DNA of 64,000 nt, from the NCBI RefSeq assembly GCF_013240295.1, contig NZ_JABETK010000002.1, forward strand, positions 1,116,001 through 1,180,000. Reading direction: 5' to 3'. Made by a program: the position numbers and the translations under genes. Positions 58,889 to 64,000 of this stretch are shown piece after piece. A model generated the notes under the pieces. The model had not been told where the DNA came from, ran no database searches, and saw nothing but the letters and a program-made list of their open reading frames with translations. The DNA is from Neoaquamicrobium sediminum. Lineage in GTDB: Bacteria; Pseudomonadota; Alphaproteobacteria; Rhizobiales; Rhizobiaceae. The number at the start of each line of letters is the position of its first letter. Within the stretch, counting starts at the first letter, position 1.

Positions 58889-60508
58889 TTACCGCGTGAC
58901 GATCTCCGGTCCCATCAGCGTATAGGGCAGCCATGTGGATATGATCGGCACATAGGTAATGATGATCAGGAACAGGAACAGCACCGCCACGAACGGCAGC
59001 GCCGCCCGCACCACCTGGATCAGGCTCATGCCGGTTATGCCGGAGGTGACGAACAGGTTGAGCCCGATCGGCGGCGTGATCATCCCGATTTCCATGTTCA
59101 CGACCATGATGATGCCGAGATGCACCGGATCGACGCCGAGCTCCATGGCGATCGGAAACACCACCGGCGCCACGATGAGCAGCAGGCCCGAGGGCTCCAT
59201 GAACTGGCCGCCGAGCAGCAGCAGCAGGTTCACCGCGATCAGGAAGGTGAACCAGTTGAAGCCCGCGCCAAGCATCAGCTCGGTGATTGTCTGCGGAATC
59301 CGTTCCGACGACAGCACATGGGCGAACAGCAGCGCGTTGACGATGATGAACATCAGCATGATCGTCGTGCGCGCCGCATCGACCATCACCTTGCGGGTTT
59401 CGTCATTGAAGAAGGCGGGCAGGAAGTTGCGCGCCATCAGCGAGAGATTGCGGCCCCAGATCGGCAGGCCGCGCACGAGATAGGCTGGAATGTTGCCCGG
59501 ATTGGACTGCGGATCGCGCCAGACGACATAGGCGATTGCCAGCACGAGCGAAAGAACCGCGCCGACAAGCGCCCGCCCCGAAAGCGTGACGCCCTCCCAG
59601 CCATCGGTGGCGAAGAAGGTCAGGATCATCCATACGAAGAAAAAGGCAAGCCCGTAGACTGTGCCCGAAAACCCGACGCGCGCGCCGTCGCTGTCGGTTT
59701 CGGCGATCCACCGTATGCCCTTCATCGGGCCCATGTCGCGATAGACGAACAGCGCCACGAAGAAGGCGTAGACCGCCGCGACCGACGCGGCTTCCGTCGG
59801 CGTGAAGACGCCGCCATAGATGCCGCCAAGGATGATGATGATCAGGAACAGCCCCCAGCCGGCCTGCTTGCCGCCCTCGAGGATTTCGTGAAAACCCTTC
59901 CACGGCTCCGCCGGCAGGTTGCGCCAGCGCGCTACCACATAGATCGCCACCATCAGCATCAGGCCGGCCAGCAGACCGGGCACCACGCCGGCCAGGAACA
60001 TGCGGCCGACGGAGACGTCGGTCGCCGCCGAATAGACCACCATGACGATCGACGGCGGGATGAGGATGCCCAGCGTGCCGGCATTTGCGATGATGCCGGC
60101 AGCAAACTCCTTGCTGTAGCCCACCTGCCGCATGCCGGCGATGGCGATCGTGCCGATCGCCACGACGGTGGCCGGTGACGAACCTGACAGGGCTGCGAAC
60201 ATCATGCAGGCAAGCACAGACGCCATCGCGAGACCGCCACGGAAGTGCCCGACGCTAGCGATCGCGAAGCGGATGATGCGCCGCGCCACGCCGCCCGTCG
60301 ACATGAAGGCAGAGGCCAGAATGAAGAACGGGATCGCAAGCAGCGTGTAGTTCTGCGACGCGGTGAAGAGCTGCAGCGCCACCGACGAGACCGAGTCGTT
60401 GGAAAAGAAGGTGATGATGATCAGCGACGACAGGCCGAGCGCGACGGCCACCGGCGCGCCGATGAAGAGCAGGAACAGGACGAGGATGAAGAGGATCGCG
60501 GATTCCAT
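58889..60508 (-). CDS. dctM: TRAP transporter large permease DctM, with central insertion
   Basis: The 539-residue large subunit of the second TRAP system. Standard DctM blocks are present: IPFFILASAFMSTGGVARRII, FAALSGSSPATVVAIGT, AGTLGILIPPSIVMVVYS, NMEIGMITPPIGLNLFV. Residues of about 260-365 are an insertion absent from the first system's DctM (438 residues), with two additional likely spans (about 281-300 and 312-330). The ATG at 60506-60508 is 10 bases after the dctQ stop. Confidence 0.92.
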   Translation of the reverse strand: MESAILFILVLFLLFIGAPVAVALGLSSLIIITFFSNDSVSSVALQLFTASQNYTLLAIPFFILASAFMSTGGVARRIIRFAIASVGHFRGGLAMASVLACMMFAALSGSSPATVVAIGTIAIAGMRQVGYSKEFAAGIIANAGTLGILIPPSIVMVVYSAATDVSVGRMFLAGVVPGLLAGLMLMVAIYVVARWRNLPAEPWKGFHEILEGGKQAGWGLFLIIIILGGIYGGVFTPTEAASVAAVYAFFVALFVYRDMGPMKGIRWIAETDSDGARVGFSGTVYGLAFFFVWMILTFFATDGWEGVTLSGRALVGAVLSLVLAIAYVVWRDPQSNPGNIPAYLVRGLPIWGRNLSLMARNFLPAFFNDETRKVMVDAARTTIMLMFIIVNALLFAHVLSSERIPQTITELMLGAGFNWFTFLIAVNLLLLLGGQFMEPSGLLLIVAPVVFPIAMELGVDPVHLGIIMVVNMEIGMITPPIGLNLFVTSGITGMSLIQVVRAALPFVAVLFLFLIIITYVPIISTWLPYTLMGPEIVTR

Positions 60509-60518
60509 GCCTGATACC

Positions 60519-61214
60519 TCAGTCCACGGCCGTCTTGCGGGCTTCGGAAACCAGGTCCTCGGCCTCGTGGCTGGCAATCAGCATCTCGCGTTCCCCTCGC
60601 AGGATCGCCACGAAGCCCTGCACCGCGCGCAGCGCCAGCAGCGCCAGTCCGGCCGGCAGCATGATGTAGGCAATCCAGCGCTGCACCCGGTCCTGAAGGC
60701 CGAATGTCTCCTGCATCCAGAGCGGATATTTCAGGTCGTCGAGGCCGGTGCCTCTGTCGAACATGAAGGTCCAGTAGCCGATCGCGCCGGTCTGCCGCCA
60801 GTTGGTCGACACGTCGACGCCCAGCAGTGCCAGCCACCCGGCATAAAGCAGCACGAAGGCGTAGAGGAACACGCAGACCGCCGCAAACAGCGCGGCCAGG
60901 CGGAACAGGTTTGACGGCAAAAGCCTGACGAATGCGTCGACGCCCAGATGCACGCCGTGCTTGATGCCGTAGCTCATGCCGAACAGGATCATCCACGCGA
61001 ACATGACGCGCGTGAACTCCAGCGCCCCGCTCCAGCCGGTATTGAAACCGTAGCGCGCGATCACCTGCGTGAAGGAAACGAAGGTGATGATCGCAAGCAG
61101 CGTGGCGAGGATGTTCTCCTCGATCCTGCTCACCAGTTCTGGGTAGCGCCGCTCGGCGGCGAACACGATGACCACCAGCGCCAGCAGCGCGAGCGTCGGC
61201 CACAGAAGCTCCAC
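60519..61214 (-). CDS. dctQ: TRAP transporter small permease, DctQ family
   Basis: 231 residues with four membrane spans. It has the DctQ core LATLLAIITFVSFTQVIARYG, FTRVMFAWMILFGMSYGIKH and GVHLGVDAFVRLLPS, then an enlarged periplasmic loop before the last span. It lies between dctP and dctM of the second TRAP operon, and a strong hairpin separates it from dctP. Confidence 0.9.
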   Translation of the reverse strand: MELLWPTLALLALVVIVFAAERRYPELVSRIEENILATLLAIITFVSFTQVIARYGFNTGWSGALEFTRVMFAWMILFGMSYGIKHGVHLGVDAFVRLLPSNLFRLAALFAAVCVFLYAFVLLYAGWLALLGVDVSTNWRQTGAIGYWTFMFDRGTGLDDLKYPLWMQETFGLQDRVQRWIAYIMLPAGLALLALRAVQGFVAILRGEREMLIASHEAEDLVSEARKTAVD

Positions 61215-61275
61215 GTAATCCTCCCCTCTGAAGGGCCGGCGCGGTTATCGTTATATATTGCGTCCGGCCATGGTC

Positions 61276-61299
61276 GGCGCGCCCGCGGACGGGCGCGCC
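61276..61299 (-). other. Hairpin between dctP and dctQ (second TRAP operon)
   Basis: GGCGCGCCC (61276-61284) pairs perfectly with GGGCGCGCC (61291-61299), flanked by a pair of CCATGG sequences. The stem lies 13 bases past the dctP stop and lacks a T run. It should protect dctP mRNA or lower permease expression. Confidence 0.55.
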
Positions 61300-61312
61300 A
61301 TGGTCATTTCTG

Positions 61313-62323
61313 TCAGGAACCGGACGCCACGGCCGCGTCGATCACGTCCTTGCCGATGTCGGCCTCGAACTGCTCCCACACCGGCTTCATGGTCGAAACC
61401 CATTCTGCACGCTGTTCCGGCGTTAGCTCGCGGATTTCACCACCAGCATCCACGATGTTCTGGCGGCAGGCGCCTTCCTTGTTGGCCACGTCGGCGTTGG
61501 CGGCCAGCGTCACCTCGTCGGCAATCTTCACGAACTGGTCGCGCACTTCGGGCTCCAGCCCCTGCAGCCATTCGGTCGAGGTCACAAGCAGATAGGCCAG
61601 CACCTGGTGGTTGGTCTCGGTGATGCCGTCCTGCACCTCGAAGAACTTCTGGGTGTAGATGTTGCACCACGAGTTTTCCTGACCGTCGACGACCCCGGTC
61701 TGCAGCGCGCCATAGACTTCCTTGAAGGCCAGCTTCTGTGCCGATCCGCCGATTGCCTGGATCATCGCGTCGGCGACGTCCGACGTCTGGATGCGGAACT
61801 TCAGGCCGTTGGCGTCGGAGGGCACCAGCAGCGGCTTGTTGGCCGAAAACTGCTTGAGGCCGGAGAGCCAGTAGCCGAGGCCGGTATAGCCTTCGTCTTC
61901 CATGACGGTGAGCAGCCCCTTGCCCGTATCGGACTGGTTGAAGCCGCTGACCGCATCGAGGCTGGAGAACAGGAACGGCAGGTCGAAGACGCGGTACTTG
62001 AGTGTGTAGGCCTCGAACTTCGACAGCGACGGCGCGGCGATCTGCACATCGCCGAGCAACAAGGCTTCCATCACCTTGTCGTCGTCGTAGAGCGTCGTGT
62101 TCGGATAGACCTCCATGCAGGCCGTTCCGTTCATCTCCTCATTCACGCGCTGCGCGAAAAGCACCGCCGCCTCGCCCTTGGGGTGGCCCTTCTCTGCCAC
62201 CACGTGGCTGAATTTGATGACCATTTCGCCGTCGTCGCAATTGGCCAGCGCGCCGGACGCGCCAAACGCCGACATGCCGGCGGCTACGGTTGCGACGGCG
62301 AACATTTTCCAGTGCATGTTCAT
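61313..62323 (-). CDS. dctP: TRAP transporter C4-dicarboxylate-type binding protein DctP
   Basis: 336-residue periplasmic receptor with a signal peptide (ending ALA). Classical DctP motifs are VIKFSHVVAEKGHPKGEAA, GLKFRIQTSDV (with the carboxylate-binding Arg) and VYGALQTGVVDGQENSWCNI, the last being characteristic of the succinate/malate/fumarate receptor group. Import of C4-dicarboxylates is therefore likely. The ATG at 62321-62323 is chosen for its normal signal peptide. It is the first gene of dctP-dctQ-dctM-ade. Confidence 0.93.
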   Translation of the reverse strand: MNMHWKMFAVATVAAGMSAFGASGALANCDDGEMVIKFSHVVAEKGHPKGEAAVLFAQRVNEEMNGTACMEVYPNTTLYDDDKVMEALLLGDVQIAAPSLSKFEAYTLKYRVFDLPFLFSSLDAVSGFNQSDTGKGLLTVMEDEGYTGLGYWLSGLKQFSANKPLLVPSDANGLKFRIQTSDVADAMIQAIGGSAQKLAFKEVYGALQTGVVDGQENSWCNIYTQKFFEVQDGITETNHQVLAYLLVTSTEWLQGLEPEVRDQFVKIADEVTLAANADVANKEGACRQNIVDAGGEIRELTPEQRAEWVSTMKPVWEQFEADIGKDVIDAAVASGS

Positions 62324-62442
62324 GCAGGTACCTCCCGGAGTGTTTTTATGGTTGCCGGGCAATACTTGCCGATTTCCCGGCAAGGCACAATGCGCAATCA
62401 AGGCGGTTCGAATCCCTCAGCCCGCGGGAAATTCCCCGGAAG

Positions 62443-62527
62443 TGGTGCGGGCGCCGGGGATCGAACCCGGATGACCGAAGTCGAGGGATTTTAAGTCCCT
62501 TGCGTCTACCAGTTCCGCCACGCCCGC
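62443..62527 (-). tRNA. tRNA-Leu (anticodon TAA)
   Basis: Acceptor arms GCGGGCG and CGCCCGC (62521-62527 with 62447-62453), discriminator A and encoded CCA (62443-62445). The anticodon loop CTTAAAA gives TAA. A variable arm (TCGACTTCGGTCA region) marks it as class II. The T arm is CCGGGTTCGATCCCCGG. Confidence 0.96.
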
Positions 62528-62822
62528 ACGCCTTGCTTCTGTTGGGTTTGCCGGCGTCAGTCAACCAGCAGCCGCGTAAAATTGCGTGTGAGTTTTGCCG
62601 GGCCCACCGAGTGTGGTCCCACCCTTCCCAATCGCGATGCAGCAAGCGGAACCGGAAAAACATGTCTCTGGGCTGAACCGATGATCGGTGGAAAGCGTTG
62701 AATGGTCGAGGCTTCGCCGTATGACGCCTCAGGCGGCTACGGTGAGCCAATCTGTGCGAAAATGCATGGTGTCCGGCACACCTGTTGCGTAATGAGTAGA
62801 CATGGTCGTGGCGGAGAACGTG
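62528..62822. other. Intergenic region between tRNA-Leu and the LOV kinase
   Basis: About 295 bases that hold the divergent promoters of tRNA-Leu (minus) and the LOV kinase (plus). I saw no additional gene or repeat in it. Confidence 0.5.
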
Positions 62823-64000
62823 ATGAACAGTCGGGAAGAAGGCAGGATTGAGAAGGAGTTGCATCAGGTAGCGGCGTCCACGGACCCGTTCGCGGCGGCG
62901 GTGCGCACCACCCGCATGCCGATGTTGATCACCGACCCGCATCGGCCCGACAATCCGATCGTCTTTTCGAATGACGCCTTCACCCGCCTGACGGGATACA
63001 CACGCGAAGAGATTTTGGGGAAAAACTGCCGCTTTCTGCAGGGCGACGGAACCAATTTTGACGATGTCACCAAGGTCAGAAACGCCATCGCCCGCCGTGA
63101 AGCCATCGAGATAGATCTGCTCAACTATCGAAAGGATGGGCGCAGCTTCTGGAATCGCCTGCTGATTTCGCCCGTATTCGATGAAGAAGGTGCGCTGACA
63201 TATTTCTTTGCGAGCCAGTTCGATGTCAGCCCGGAACGCAATCGGCTCGCCGAGTTGCACTCGTCGCACGAAGTGCTGGAAAATCAGATCGAGAAGCGCA
63301 TTCTCGATCTGACGGCATCGGAGGACCGCCTACGGTTCATTTTGAATGCCGCCAAGATGGGCACCTGGACGCTCGATATCAACGAAAAGCGGCTCGTAAG
63401 CTCTTCTCGCTGCAAGGAAAACTTCGGCCGCAAGACTGATGAGCCGTTTACCTATGACGATTTCGAGAAAGCGGTCGATCCGCTGGATGTCGAGCAGTGG
63501 AAGGACGCGATTAGAGAAGCGGTGAAAAACCGCACTGAGCTGCGGGTGGAATACCGTATCCGTACGCCCGATGGCGATCGCAGATGGATTGAAGCTAGGG
63601 GGCAGATGATGTCGGTTGGCGATGGCGCGTCGCCCATCATGACGGGCATCACACAGGATATAACGGAGCGAAAGGAGGCCGAGGAGCATCGCAGGCTCCT
63701 CGCCCGCGAACTGAACCATCGCGTCAAGAACACCCTGGCAACGGTCCAGTCAGTATTTGCCCAGTCTCTAAGGTCCGCCAACGATCTGGAGGAAGCCAAG
63801 ACCATCGCATTCGGGCGCATCCAGGCCCTTTCCACCGCGCAGGACATACTAACGCAGGAAGGCTGGAGTTCGGCCGACCTGCGCACCGTCGTCGCCGAGG
63901 CGCTGGAGCCCTTCAATGGAGCAGACGTCCGCTTCGGTGGTCCTCGCGTCGTTCTGACCGAGCAGGCGGTCTCCGCTTTTTCCCTCGCGCTGCATGAACT
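62823..64000 (+). CDS. LOV-PAS-HWE sensor histidine kinase (3' end outside window)
   Basis: A probable blue-light receptor kinase; 392 residues are visible and the C-terminus is cut off. The LOV domain (about residues 25-130) has the flavin-adduct motif GKNCRFLQG with Cys69, DLLNYRKDGRSFWNRLLISP and YFFASQFDVS. A helical linker leads to a second PAS domain (about 165-280). The phosphoacceptor helix ELNHRVKNTLATVQSVF has His299, diagnostic of the HWE/HisKA_2 class. The layout matches the Brucella LOV histidine kinase. The ATG at 62823 follows GGAG; an in-frame ATG at 62802 adds seven residues. The ATP-binding part is only starting at the edge. Confidence 0.92.
   Translation, partial: MNSREEGRIEKELHQVAASTDPFAAAVRTTRMPMLITDPHRPDNPIVFSNDAFTRLTGYTREEILGKNCRFLQGDGTNFDDVTKVRNAIARREAIEIDLLNYRKDGRSFWNRLLISPVFDEEGALTYFFASQFDVSPERNRLAELHSSHEVLENQIEKRILDLTASEDRLRFILNAAKMGTWTLDINEKRLVSSSRCKENFGRKTDEPFTYDDFEKAVDPLDVEQWKDAIREAVKNRTELRVEYRIRTPDGDRRWIEARGQMMSVGDGASPIMTGITQDITERKEAEEHRRLLARELNHRVKNTLATVQSVFAQSLRSANDLEEAKTIAFGRIQALSTAQDILTQEGWSSADLRTVVAEALEPFNGADVRFGGPRVVLTEQAVSAFSLALHE

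Noticed and set aside
62404-62416. A T-arm-like GGTTCGAATCC sequence just outside tRNA-Leu
   Set aside because: No matching acceptor, D or anticodon arm surrounds it on either strand, so a tRNA remnant cannot be supported.

Overview
The window is GC-rich, densely coded chromosome from an alphaproteobacterium of the order Hyphomicrobiales (Rhizobiales), most likely a Mesorhizobium-like member of the Phyllobacteriaceae. The support is the gene order argS - SPOR protein - nagZ - scpA - scpB - tatA - tatB - tatC - serS - surE, the erpA/xthA/exoR block, the pcm - tolC - popZ - valS block, an ExoR homologue, a PopZ homologue, and two palindromic intergenic repeats of a kind common in this group. 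The lineage is inferred from gene content; no marker was compared with a database.

Layout. 1-7581 (minus strand) is housekeeping: surE (cut by the window edge), serS, the Tat export operon, an orphan ABC ATPase, the condensin partners scpB/scpA and nagZ. 7597-11627 is an accessory insert between nagZ and the SPOR gene: a proline iminopeptidase-like hydrolase, a FloR/CmlA-like phenicol exporter, and a TetR regulator divergent from a short-chain dehydrogenase. 11694-17689 carries the large SPOR-domain protein, argS and dgt. 17777-19758 has erpA, xthA and exoR. 20103-24439 has ilvD, a TerC-type membrane protein and a FadL-type porin. 24734-30851 has valS, popZ, tolC and a Pcm-like methyltransferase. 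31204-32491 has tRNA-Cys, creA, a small membrane protein and tRNA-Asn. 32866-37979 has cfa, a TRAP transporter (dctPQM) and a TauE-type exporter. 38071-41927 has Tat-exported CpdB and the divergent Lrp-type regulator and alanine dehydrogenase. 42062-46757 has a DUF1203 protein, an OmpA-like protein and a minus-strand run cysK, alaX, sseA, GNAT. 46941-51446 has an SDR, an alpha/beta hydrolase, an MFS carrier and a DEAD-box helicase. 51768-56991 has parDE, a DUF1697 protein, ilvA, trkH and a lipoprotein hydrolase. 57001-62323 has a second TRAP transporter (C4-dicarboxylate type) followed by adenine deaminase. tRNA-Leu follows, and the window ends inside a LOV-PAS-HWE histidine kinase, a probable blue-light receptor.

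An important caveat: at least nine reading frames that should be continuous are broken by one- or two-base indels (ABC ATPase, TetR, argS 3' end, dgt twice, ilvD, terC, SDR at 46941, trkH). Several lie in homopolymers or CG repeats and several affect genes normally essential or important, so most are probably sequence errors rather than pseudogenes. These genes are annotated over their full span with the break marked.

I saw no CRISPR array, insertion sequence, prophage or rRNA. The most interesting items are the LOV histidine kinase, the FloR-like exporter in its accessory insert, the (CG)n tract that breaks the TetR gene, and the paired hairpins between the binding-protein and permease genes of both TRAP operons.
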